A stretch of DNA of 64,000 nt. Origin: Methanomicrobiales archaeon HGW-Methanomicrobiales-1. Its GTDB lineage: Archaea > Halobacteriota > Methanomicrobia > Methanomicrobiales > Methanospirillaceae. The notes beneath the pieces are model-generated. The model ran no database searches and had not been told where the DNA came from. It saw only the letters and a program-made list of their open reading frames with translations. Shown here in pieces: positions 17,447 to 25,782 of the stretch (position 1 is its first letter; each line of letters begins with the position of its first letter). The stretch lies in the NCBI GenBank assembly GCA_002839675.1, contig PGYM01000002.1, forward strand, positions 538,111-602,110. Reading direction: 5' to 3'. A program made the position numbers and the translations under genes.

Positions 17447-19138
17447 CTAGTAACCCGGGGATCTCACGATATCCTGCTGATCCGCAGTGCAGCAGGGTAA
17501 TTTTTTCTGGAGAAGCACAAAGAAGGCTTTCGTCTCATCGGTTTCATCGGATAACTGCACCCAGAAGGACTGGTCGATCATAAACTGGATTTTTTTGGCA
17601 TCATAATCAAGCGTTATTGCCCTGAAAAACGTACCGCCCCGCATGGTATAGAGCTGCATTCGCGTGACCGAGGTGAGCGGGATCTCGTGGACCGCTTCTG
17701 GACGAAGAAAACCGGGGGCAACCGTGAAGATTATGCGTTTGTTCGTCAGGGCCACAATGCCGTTCGCATACCAGAAACGCGCAAAAACCTGGCTCCGTTT
17801 AATAACTTCAATCTCCTCTCTGTGCAGCAGCATAAACGAACGGGTAAACTCGTTCATCATGGCCGGATCGATATCGACCGGCGGGTTCTTTTTCACACTC
17901 CGCAGGGCAAACACCCTGATAACCCTGCCAGCCACCAGCGGAAGCACAACACAAAATACTATAATGAAAACGGCGCCACCGATAAGCTGGGTAACCAGAT
18001 CCGGTTGTCGTGGGTCCCCTTCAGGCTGGGAAATATCCACGATCTGGAGGGCATTGCTGTTCTTACTCGCGACATATGCGTAATTTCCTGAAACAACAAC
18101 GCCGGTCGGGAAATCCAGGGCAAGCCCCTCCATGTGCACCATGCTCCCGGCATGCCGGGGAGCGGCCGGGTCGGAGATGTTCACGACCTCAAGGGCATTG
18201 CTTTCCTTGCTTGCGATATAGGCATAATTTCCCGAAACAGCGACACCGGTCGGGGCCTTCAGGCGGGCTCCGCCTTGTCCATCGGATATGCTCCCTACGT
18301 GCACAGGAGTGGCCGGGTCGGACACATCAACGATTTCCAGGGCATTGCTTCTCTGGCTTGCGATATAGGCATACCTGCCGACAACAACAACCTCGGCCGG
18401 AGTATTCAGGAGAGCGCCGCTTTCCCCGTCGGATATGCGGCCTACAGGGAGCGGGCCTGCCGGGTTGGAGATATTCACAATCTCAAGCGCTCCCCAGTAT
18501 AAGCTGGTGACGTAGGCATAGTTCCCCGAAACCCAGACACTGGTCGGGCCGGCCAGCTTCGCATGGAAGGATCCGTCTCCGACAGCGCTTTTACGGACAG
18601 GGTTTGCCGGATCGGATACATCGACGATCTCCATCATGCCACTATACGCGGAGGGGACATAGGCATAATTTCCCGACACATACACGCTGATCGGACCCTT
18701 CGGGCCCGGGTTGAACAAGTTCTCTGCTGCTCCTATGATGATGCTTCCTTTGTGTTTTGGCGAGGCTGGATTGGACACATCCACGATTTCAAGAGCATCG
18801 CTTTCGTGACTTGCGATATAGGCATAATTTCCTGAAACAAACACGTCCAGCGGCCTCTTCAAGAGAGACCCCCCGGTCCCGTCCTTTATGCTTCCGGCAT
18901 GCCGGGGCCATCCCGGATTGGAAATATCAATGATCTCCAGCGCATTGCTCCCCTGGCTTACGACATAGGCATAATTTCCTGAAACGTACACCTTTATCGG
19001 GCTGTCCAGGAGAGCGCCACCGCACCCATCAGGGATTACATTGACATGGGTGGGCATTGCTGCCGCAGGACCAAGGGAGGATATCACCAGGAAAAATGCA
19101 ACGAACACTAATACGGGTTTTCTCGGGAAATCGGTCAT
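17447..19138 (-). CDS. LVIVD beta-propeller surface protein with TM helix and PH-like domain
   Basis: The 563-residue product begins with a signal peptide (hydrophobic 9-22, cleavage near AAA). Seven repeats of about 48 residues follow, each with a strand like VxVSGNYAYVAS and then a LEIVDIS(N/D)P strand, at about residues 49, 98, 151, 200, 248, 296 and 343; seven copies would close a seven-bladed propeller outside the cell. A membrane helix spans about 379-407. The cytoplasmic remainder contains a bacterial PH-like fold (ALTNKRIIFTVAPGFLRP near 460, FFRAITLDYDAKKIQFMID near 500). No family-level function is known. The gene lies between two copies of the aminotransferase 3' end and has an AT-rich upstream region, suggesting insertion. 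Confidence 0.82.
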   Translation of the reverse strand: MTDFPRKPVLVFVAFFLVISSLGPAAAMPTHVNVIPDGCGGALLDSPIKVYVSGNYAYVVSQGSNALEIIDISNPGWPRHAGSIKDGTGGSLLKRPLDVFVSGNYAYIASHESDALEIVDVSNPASPKHKGSIIIGAAENLFNPGPKGPISVYVSGNYAYVPSAYSGMMEIVDVSDPANPVRKSAVGDGSFHAKLAGPTSVWVSGNYAYVTSLYWGALEIVNISNPAGPLPVGRISDGESGALLNTPAEVVVVGRYAYIASQRSNALEIVDVSDPATPVHVGSISDGQGGARLKAPTGVAVSGNYAYIASKESNALEVVNISDPAAPRHAGSMVHMEGLALDFPTGVVVSGNYAYVASKNSNALQIVDISQPEGDPRQPDLVTQLIGGAVFIIVFCVVLPLVAGRVIRVFALRSVKKNPPVDIDPAMMNEFTRSFMLLHREEIEVIKRSQVFARFWYANGIVALTNKRIIFTVAPGFLRPEAVHEIPLTSVTRMQLYTMRGGTFFRAITLDYDAKKIQFMIDQSFWVQLSDETDETKAFFVLLQKKLPCCTADQQDIVRSPGY

Positions 19139-19381
19139 AATAACTACGGTATCCAGCAGGAACAGGCTCTTGATATTAATTGGTAAAATTATTCAATATG
19201 GTCTATCCGACATTAATTTTCCGAGAATTTCGAATTACCCCCGAATTTCTAAAGATTGACAGATTTCCAGTGAACTAATCCATATTCTGGATAGGATTTC
19301 GCCCCGGGTATCTGCTGCATGTTCTCGTACCGGTTCTGTTACATCTCCATGACATTAATATATCCGGACAGGATGAAACCT
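19139..19381. other. AT-rich upstream region of the propeller gene
   Basis: This stretch is clearly richer in A and T than its surroundings. It contains several GAATTT-type runs (19221-19253) and probably the promoter of the propeller gene. No gene or RNA is evident. Confidence 0.5.
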
Positions 19382-19542
19382 GATGAAGGGACGTTGCCTC
19401 CCGCTGGCTCGAACAGGGGCACGTTGCTGCCACCCCGGGCAGTGCTTTCTATGCCCCCGGGTGGATCCGGCTCTCCTATGCTACCTCAATGGACCGGCTC
19501 AAAGAGGCGATGGGACGGATCCGCAGGGTTAGCGGGAAATAA
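19382..19542 (+). pseudogene. Diverged 3'-end fragment of the class I/II aminotransferase gene
   Basis: From about 19402 the sequence encodes [19 protein letters not shown], then [19 protein letters not shown] and RIRRV, identical in protein to the end of the aminotransferase at 17266-17397. By eye the DNA differs at seven places, all at third codon positions and all silent. After the shared RRV the copy ends SGK-stop instead of G-stop. Just upstream, 19382-19401 still resembles the codons before this block, with conservative changes (Glu to Asp, Ile to Val) and a one-base deletion; homology then stops. No start or upstream domain remains, so it is a gene remnant. Confidence 0.88.
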
Positions 19543-19571
19543 TATCCCCTTTATTCCCCAGTCCTGTTTTT

Positions 19572-20429
19572 TTACGTTTTTTTCCACCAGATCTTTGCGA
19601 ACGTGGAATCTCCTGATATGACAATCTCTGATCCTTCTGTCCGGATCAATGGTCTGAGATAGTCATCCAGTATCTTTTCCTGTTCCGGTCCCGTGACATT
19701 GAACCGCTTCCGGAAAAAAGCAGTCATCTCGTCCGTTGTCGTAAACCAGTACTCTTTTTTGAGCGGTAACATCTCGACGTTTGGATAGATTCCCATCTGG
19801 TACAGGACCCCAAAAAGGCAGTCTGCCTTTGGCCCGGGATGGTAGGGCTGTCCGTGGAGTGACCCCCAGAGATCAGCATACATCCGTTCCCAGAACGGCA
19901 TATCCACAAACCAGAAGAGGTACACAGAACCCCGCGAGACCGCATCCATCTTCCGGAGTGCGAGCCGGATGTCTTCCATAGTAAGCGAGAGCGATGCGAT
20001 CACCACATCATACTGCCCGGAAAGATCGCTTGCGGGGATGATATCCTCCCAGCGTTTGCGGACAATGGTAATATTGGAGATGCCCTCCTGTTTCATCCGC
20101 TCGCTCATGATTGTCGTCATCCCTTCCCCCGGCTCTATTGCAGTAATCTCCCTTACTCGTGATGCAAGGGGAATCGCAAGCGTGCCCGGCCCCGCACCAA
20201 TATCCAGCACCCGGGACTCTTTTGTTATATCCAGGCCATCGATTGTGGTTATGATACGTTCGTCATATTCACTGCGGGACGTGGAATCGTATCGTTCAGC
20301 ATTCTCCCGCTTGTTCCAGTTATGCGAGGGGTCATCGGAATGCTTTGATGATTCGTGCAGGACCTGTCGTGCCTTCCAGATCCCATTCCAGTCAGGATCA
20401 GGACAGGGGGGTATGGGTGCCGGGCTCAT
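19572..20429 (-). CDS. Class I SAM-dependent methyltransferase
   Basis: The 285-residue protein has the SAM-binding motif SRVLDIGAGPGTLAIPLASR (about residues 72-91) and the acidic strand end EITAIEPGEGM near 95. The N-terminal 60 residues include HNWNKRENAERYD, often seen in archaeal corrinoid- or heme-related methyltransferases annotated only by fold. A region with WFVDMPFWERMYADLWG near 172 may cover the active site. The substrate is unknown. It converges on the aminotransferase remnant. Confidence 0.82.
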   Translation of the reverse strand: MSPAPIPPCPDPDWNGIWKARQVLHESSKHSDDPSHNWNKRENAERYDSTSRSEYDERIITTIDGLDITKESRVLDIGAGPGTLAIPLASRVREITAIEPGEGMTTIMSERMKQEGISNITIVRKRWEDIIPASDLSGQYDVVIASLSLTMEDIRLALRKMDAVSRGSVYLFWFVDMPFWERMYADLWGSLHGQPYHPGPKADCLFGVLYQMGIYPNVEMLPLKKEYWFTTTDEMTAFFRKRFNVTGPEQEKILDDYLRPLIRTEGSEIVISGDSTFAKIWWKKT

Positions 20430-20492
20430 ACGATCCAGTATGTACGCAACCGGTTAAAAGGTTCTGTTAAAAGAAAAATTTGGATTAGGTAA

Positions 20493-21680
20493 TTATTCAT
20501 GCCTGAGCGCATCGATCGGGTTGAGATTTGCAGCACGCCACGCCGGGTAGATCCCGCAGATGAGGCAGATGATGATGCCAAACGTCATACCGTACGCGAT
20601 GTGGATCAGGCTTGAGGGAACGAACAGGTACTTTGTGGTCTGGAGCATCAGGCTGCTGATGGCATACCCTCCCAAAAGGCTCAGCAAGCCCCCGATGATA
20701 CTGCCGATAACGCCTAAAATCGCTGCCTCATAGAGGAACATCGCCATCACTTCTTTTCTCTGCGCCCCGATACTGCGCATGATGCCGATCTCCTTGATCC
20801 GTTCCGTTACCGACATCATCATGATGTTGAGGATGGATACACCGGCAACCAGCATGGAGATCCCACCGATTGCGGATACGAATGTCGTGATCTGGCCGAA
20901 TGCCTGGAAGATGGTCTCCATGGTCTTCCGGGTGTCCATTACGTCCACCGTGGTGTCCCTCCGGTTCATCTGTTTCTCTATGGCGGCTTTTACACTGGCA
21001 ATCTCATCGAGGTTCTTGACCTTTACGACAACCTTATCGTAATCGTTCCGGTTATAGGTGGTATCGAACCAGTCCTTGGTGACGACAATGGCAGAGTCGG
21101 TGCTTACGTCGAAAGCCATGCCCCGTTCCTCGATGATACCGGTCACTCTCAGGGTGCCTTTGCTCCCGTCAGTTCCTATTGCAATCCGGGAACCAACTTT
21201 AACATTGTTGTCTTTGGCAAAGGTGGATCCCACAAGACAGCCGGAATTTCCCCTGCTGTATCCTCCCTCCTGGAGTTTCAGGAAATCCGGGACATCATCA
21301 GGATCCAGTCCGTAAATTGCTGCTACGATGTCGTCGCTGCCAACCCCGAGTTTCATGCGATCCGATGTCTGAAGAACAGGTATTGCAACATTCGGTGCAG
21401 ATACCCGTTTTATCTGTTGGAAATCCTGTTCGGAGAGGGTGAGGGAAGTAGAGCCACCCCCTCCCCCGCCAAAACCGCGGGTACTCCCCCCGGCATGGGG
21501 CGTTACTATGACACTGTCCCCTACGGTTTTCAGGCTGTCAGAAACGGAGAGAACCATGCTGTTGCCTAAAATTCCCATGGAGGCAATGGCAACTACACCG
21601 ATCACAATCCCGAGCATTGCAAGGGATGACCGAAGCAGGTGTATCCTGATATTGCGTTTTGCAATCTCCCAGAAGATCAT
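20493..21680 (-). CDS. ABC transporter permease (MacB/FtsX type)
   Basis: This 395-residue protein has the MacB-like layout: one N-terminal membrane helix (about residues 15-40), a large extracytoplasmic domain (about 45-265) and three C-terminal helices (about 270-385). The RIKEIGIMRSIGAQRKEVM segment near 298 and the ending YPAWRAANLNPIDALRHE are typical of FtsX-domain permeases. Its start overlaps the ATPase stop by 4 bases. Such pumps handle lipoproteins, peptides or other envelope substrates. Confidence 0.9.
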   Translation of the reverse strand: MIFWEIAKRNIRIHLLRSSLAMLGIVIGVVAIASMGILGNSMVLSVSDSLKTVGDSVIVTPHAGGSTRGFGGGGGGSTSLTLSEQDFQQIKRVSAPNVAIPVLQTSDRMKLGVGSDDIVAAIYGLDPDDVPDFLKLQEGGYSRGNSGCLVGSTFAKDNNVKVGSRIAIGTDGSKGTLRVTGIIEERGMAFDVSTDSAIVVTKDWFDTTYNRNDYDKVVVKVKNLDEIASVKAAIEKQMNRRDTTVDVMDTRKTMETIFQAFGQITTFVSAIGGISMLVAGVSILNIMMMSVTERIKEIGIMRSIGAQRKEVMAMFLYEAAILGVIGSIIGGLLSLLGGYAISSLMLQTTKYLFVPSSLIHIAYGMTFGIIICLICGIYPAWRAANLNPIDALRHE

Positions 21681-22354
21681 GCCACGATCCTCCCATCAGC
21701 GATCCGGATTGTCCTCCGCGAGTATTCGGCAATGTGGGGATCATGCGTCACCATGATAATCGTAGTGCCTTTTTTATTCAGGTCGGTCATCAGGTCCATG
21801 ATACCAGCCCCTGTCTTCGAATCAAGGTTTCCTGTTGGTTCGTCGCAGAGGAGGATATCGGGATCATTGATGAGGGCACGGGCAACGGCAACCCGCTGCT
21901 GCTGTCCCCCGGAGAGTTCGGTGGGAGTATGGGTGAAGAGCGCATCCTCCAGCTGGACAGACCGCAGTACTTCTTTTCCCCGTTCCGGATTCACCTCTTT
22001 CTGGGATTTGAGCATCATGGGAAACGTGACGTTTTCGATGATGTTGAGGAGGGGGAAGAGATTGAAGTACTGGAAGATGAACCCAATCCTGTCCCGGCGC
22101 AGGCTGGTCAGCTCGGTATCTGACATATCGCCGATCCGGGTACCGCTGATGAAGATGTCCCCGGTGGTGGGTGTATCGAGACATCCCATCAGGTTCAGGA
22201 GCGTGGATTTACCCGAACCCGAAGGTCCCATCACTGAGATGAACTCGCCCCGATCCACCTGGAATGAGACGCCATCCAGTGCGGTAACGTCTCCTGCAGG
22301 TAACGGGTATACTTTCGTCACATCCCGAAATACCATGACCGGCTGTTCGTTCAT
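21677..22354 (-). CDS. ABC transporter ATP-binding protein (MacB/LolD type)
   Basis: The 225-residue ATPase has Walker A GPSGSGKSTLL near residue 39, a Q-loop FIFQYFNLFP near 91, the signature LSGGQQQRVAVARAL near 144 and Walker B ILLCDEPTGNLDS near 165, followed by the H-loop VTHDPHIAEYS. The GNLDS D-loop and size match the LolD/MacB export group. It pairs with the permease at 20493. Confidence 0.93.
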   Translation of the reverse strand: MNEQPVMVFRDVTKVYPLPAGDVTALDGVSFQVDRGEFISVMGPSGSGKSTLLNLMGCLDTPTTGDIFISGTRIGDMSDTELTSLRRDRIGFIFQYFNLFPLLNIIENVTFPMMLKSQKEVNPERGKEVLRSVQLEDALFTHTPTELSGGQQQRVAVARALINDPDILLCDEPTGNLDSKTGAGIMDLMTDLNKKGTTIIMVTHDPHIAEYSRRTIRIADGRIVA

Positions 22355-22361
22355 GGCGGTG

Positions 22362-23525
22362 TCACTGCTTGTATTTTTTCAGGTATACAATCCATCCGCC
22401 GATGAACAGTGCGAGGATGACAATCGCTGCAATGATCGGGATCAGGGGAAGGCCGGTGCTCTTCTGGGCTGCACTGGTCGCGGAAACCTTCACATCCTGT
22501 ACTGAGTTATACACGTTCCCATCGGCATCTTTGTAGGTTAACTGGAGGGGAATGGTCTCGGCATTCGTTGCTGCGAATGTCACCTCGAAGCTGCCGAAGT
22601 CATCGGGTTTGAGGGCGCCGACCACGTACGTCTTGTACGGGTCCTGCGGTACTGCAGGTGAAAGAGAAGTTACCATCACGGTATTGGCAGTTTCAAGGCC
22701 GGCGTTATTGACATCACCGGTAATGTGGTAGATACCGGTATCACTCTTTACCTGGACATTACTCATAACGGGATTTGCCTGTTTCTTATCCACACCAAAC
22801 GTAATGGGGATGTCCATATTTACGGTATGGGGATTGTCACCATTGTCATAGTTTAAGAGGAGATGGAGGGTTGTCGGCTGATCCGCGGTCACCGAAAAAT
22901 TCAGGGGCACTGTTGCCCCGGAAGCAAGTTCTCCGATAAAAATTTTTGAGGGTGTTGCCGTAATTCCTGTGCCCGAAACATCGAGTATGATATTCTTCAC
23001 TGAATTCTCCCGGGGGTTTGCAACCTGCGCATAAATGGTCTTTTTCTTGCCTTGAGTAAACGTATCCGGCTGGTCGACAATGGTCAGTACGATTGGTGTA
23101 TTTTCAATCTTGGCTACTGTCCGGTAAAATAGACTATCCGCATCGCGGAAACTTAAGGAAAATGTCGGGTAGAAGGTTCCGTCCAGACCGTCAGCGGTGA
23201 CGGAAAATACATACGATTGTTTTTGTGCCGGGCCAATACTAGTTGAAGAATCATAGGGGCGGCTTGTTATTTTTATTCCTTCACTGGAAACTATTGCATG
23301 GTTCACCGTAATCCCCTCGACAGTGTTACCATTTGTTATATCAATGGTAAGGGTGCCCCTGTCTCCAGGAAAGAAAACAGCCGGATCATAGGTAACACCG
23401 GACACATACACTTTGTCTGCAGCAATAATCGAAGCAGGGTTCGTGAAATCGGCAGCGACGATACCAACCATGGCACCTGCGAGCAGAACCAGGCATATGA
23501 AAGAAATTAATCGAACTGTTTTCAC
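22362..23525 (-). CDS. S-layer-like (COG1361/CARDB type) exported protein
   Basis: The 387-residue product has an N-terminal signal peptide (residues 5-25, ending near AAD), repeated immunoglobulin-like beta-rich segments (for example YDPAVFFPGDRGTLTIDITN near 47 and VNNAGLETANTVMVTSLSP near 252), and a C-terminal membrane helix PLIPIIAAIVILALFIGGWIV just before KKYKQ. Proteins of this kind accompany MacB-like transporters in methanogens and probably serve as the extracellular partner. It lies 7 bases before the ATPase gene in the same operon. Confidence 0.8.
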   Translation of the reverse strand: MKTVRLISFICLVLLAGAMVGIVAADFTNPASIIAADKVYVSGVTYDPAVFFPGDRGTLTIDITNGNTVEGITVNHAIVSSEGIKITSRPYDSSTSIGPAQKQSYVFSVTADGLDGTFYPTFSLSFRDADSLFYRTVAKIENTPIVLTIVDQPDTFTQGKKKTIYAQVANPRENSVKNIILDVSGTGITATPSKIFIGELASGATVPLNFSVTADQPTTLHLLLNYDNGDNPHTVNMDIPITFGVDKKQANPVMSNVQVKSDTGIYHITGDVNNAGLETANTVMVTSLSPAVPQDPYKTYVVGALKPDDFGSFEVTFAATNAETIPLQLTYKDADGNVYNSVQDVKVSATSAAQKSTGLPLIPIIAAIVILALFIGGWIVYLKKYKQ

Positions 23526-24194
23526 TTACATCACCGCTATGGAATAGACCATATAGAGAATATACACGACAACGGGAATACCTACACAGAGTGCTGCATT
23601 CCTTGGGGAGAGTTTACGGGAATGCTGCATTCCGAAGATCCAGATATTGGCGCTCCAGAGAAGAAAGACCATCGAGATGATCATGGCAATCTGGCTCAGT
23701 TCCATCATTGCGGGATCATGCATCAGTGCTTTCACTGCTTCTGTCATAAGATCAGGGTTCTGGGCAGCTGCTGCAGAGAGCTGGGGAACATGAATACGGG
23801 GAATATAGTCCAGTGCGATGACAAAGGTAATGAGGGTTCCAAAGACCTGGGGCAGGTAACCGTAGCCTACGAATTCAAGCGTTCGCCGGAACGTTCCCTC
23901 GCCTTTGAAAACAAAGGAGAATGCATACATCACGCCAGCCCATAGTACCCAGAAGATAAACGTACCGATAAGGGCACCGATCACCGTGGTAAGTGCGATG
24001 ATTGAGCCCATGCCGGGCATGATTCCGTTGAGCAATTGTCCGGTCAATCCCCCGATAAGGTACCCGTACAGTGCGCCGGCAATACCCCCGGCAAGGATAA
24101 TGAGTGCCGGAAATTTCAGGCCCTCCTTTTCATTCATTGCATTCTGGAAGAATGCACCCGGTCTGATGAGTAGATCAATAATTGAAGGGTTCAT
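23526..24194 (-). CDS. Yip1-domain membrane protein
   Basis: The 222-residue protein has a short N-terminal cytoplasmic part with a Pro-Gly-containing RPGAFFQNAMNEKEGLKFP segment (about 11-29), followed by five hydrophobic helices, the layout of archaeal Yip1-domain proteins. It is the first gene of the ABC operon; its stop abuts the start of the S-layer-like gene. The role is unknown, perhaps assembly of the transporter. Confidence 0.75.
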   Translation of the reverse strand: MNPSIIDLLIRPGAFFQNAMNEKEGLKFPALIILAGGIAGALYGYLIGGLTGQLLNGIMPGMGSIIALTTVIGALIGTFIFWVLWAGVMYAFSFVFKGEGTFRRTLEFVGYGYLPQVFGTLITFVIALDYIPRIHVPQLSAAAAQNPDLMTEAVKALMHDPAMMELSQIAMIISMVFLLWSANIWIFGMQHSRKLSPRNAALCVGIPVVVYILYMVYSIAVM

Positions 24195-24501
24195 CTGATG
24201 TTCTCCACATTATATTGAACATATCTGTTGTTGCAGAAAGAACAACTTGATTACAGATATTATTTGCTGGATATTAATGATATGGCTGACGGAATCAAAA
24301 GGTGTTTCTATCAATCCGATTCTCTTTACATTTTTCAAGCATCGTGATTAAATCTCACTAGTAATCTGCATAGTCCCTCCTGTATCTGGACTCAGGGATT
24401 CTTTGCTGGATGCAGAATTCGGCGAGAAGATCCTTGTGGTTTCCGGGTACCGGATGGCCCAGAAGAAACGTATCTACAACCGGAACACGGGTAAAAAAAG
24501 G
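24195..24501. other. Gene-free interval
   Basis: The 300 bases between the Yip1 and transporter genes hold the AT-rich promoter region of the Yip1/ABC operon near 24200-24300. A short plus-strand frame from 24403 runs antisense into the transporter and has no recognisable protein features. I see no RNA gene. Confidence 0.4.
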
Positions 24502-25767
24502 TTATTTTTTCTGGGGTGCCTGCGGCGGCTTCAACATGGTAAATGCAATCACAAGACCGATGACTGCAAGTGCCAGCACATAGGGAAATACCCCAAGATA
24601 GGATCCCGTGGATGTCTTGATGAACCCGGCGAGTTGTGGTCCGGCGATTGCACCAGCACCGTAGGCAAGGAAGAGGACCCCGTAGCACCGCGGATAATCG
24701 CAGGTACCGAAGAAGCTGCCGGCCGCGGTCGGAGCAATGGCAAGCCAGCCCCCGAGGCATCCCCAGAGTACAGCAAAGGCGATGACGTATACCAGCACGG
24801 ACTGGACCTGCCACATCAGCAGGGATGCCAGTCCAATGAGGACAAACGAGACCATTGCTGCGTTTCGTGGTGTGATCTTATCCGTCAGTGCACCGAAGAT
24901 CGGTCTTCCACCGCCGTTGAAGACGGCAAAGAACCCGACCAGCATCGTGGCAAGCCCGGTCTCGATGCCCACATCAGTACCCACGGGTTTTGCAATCGAG
25001 ATCGCCATCAGTCCGGCTAGGCATCCGATGAAGTAGCAGGCCCAGAGCGCATAGAATGATGATGTTCTGATCATCTGTTCACGCCCGAACTCACAGGTGA
25101 CATGCTGACCCGCCGTTGGTGCAGGGGGGTTCCATCCTGCAGGTTTCCATCCGGCATGGGGGAATTTCAGGGGCATGGCTAACAATATTGTTAGGATGAT
25201 CATCGCAACGCCGAAGATACGGAACGTGTTCATGACCCCATAGGCCCCGATGAAATACCCTGCAAGGTTGGCGGTGATGAGTGCAGAGAACCCGAACCCG
25301 AGAACCGTGAGACCAACTGCGAGTCCCCTTCGGTCCGGGAACCAGCGTGCTGATACAGCGACCGGTACCCCGTAGGCAATGCCGACCCCAATTCCCCCGA
25401 TGATGCCATACACCACGTAGAGCATCGGAACTGAGTTTGCAAACGATGCCAGCAGCCAGCCAAGACCGGTCAAAACCCCGCCAACGATCGTCACGTTACG
25501 GGGTCCGTACTGTTCTATGTATTTACCGGTAAACGGCATGGCGATGGCAAAGAATGCCAGAAAGACCGAAAACGGCAGGAGGATGTCATTGGCGGTAACC
25601 TGCTGGCCTAATGTGCCGGTAAAATAATCCGTAAGCGGCTTGACAAAGACACTCCATGAGTAGATCGAGCCTAAACACAGGTTGATGACCATGCCGAGAA
25701 CAACAAGCAGCCATCGTCCTTTTTCCGGTTCCATGCCGAATAGTTTTTCCTGTATAGTATCGCTCAT
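24502..25767 (-). CDS. MFS transporter, oxalate/formate antiporter (OFA) family
   Basis: The 421-residue protein has about 12 membrane helices and the OFA-family N-terminal motif LGSIYSWSVFVKPL (about residues 33-46), plus the MFS loop-like GVPVAVSARWFPDRRGLAVGL near 133. It follows the acetyl-CoA synthetase gene by 15 bases on the same strand, with a GAGGGG ribosome site, so acetate or another short carboxylate is the likely substrate. That substrate is inferred from the operon only. Confidence 0.85.
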   Translation of the reverse strand: MSDTIQEKLFGMEPEKGRWLLVVLGMVINLCLGSIYSWSVFVKPLTDYFTGTLGQQVTANDILLPFSVFLAFFAIAMPFTGKYIEQYGPRNVTIVGGVLTGLGWLLASFANSVPMLYVVYGIIGGIGVGIAYGVPVAVSARWFPDRRGLAVGLTVLGFGFSALITANLAGYFIGAYGVMNTFRIFGVAMIILTILLAMPLKFPHAGWKPAGWNPPAPTAGQHVTCEFGREQMIRTSSFYALWACYFIGCLAGLMAISIAKPVGTDVGIETGLATMLVGFFAVFNGGGRPIFGALTDKITPRNAAMVSFVLIGLASLLMWQVQSVLVYVIAFAVLWGCLGGWLAIAPTAAGSFFGTCDYPRCYGVLFLAYGAGAIAGPQLAGFIKTSTGSYLGVFPYVLALAVIGLVIAFTMLKPPQAPQKK

Positions 25768-25782
25768 TTTCCCCTCGAAAAA

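Noticed and set aside
18010-18835. Plus-strand frames within the propeller gene
   Set aside because: They are shadows created by the repeated codons of the LVIVD repeats.
17401-19381. Transposon or integrase-borne island
   Set aside because: No transposase, integrase or terminal inverted repeats were found; only the repeated aminotransferase end supports insertion.
24403-25020. Plus-strand frame starting before the OFA carrier
   Set aside because: Most of it is antisense to the carrier and it lacks recognisable features.
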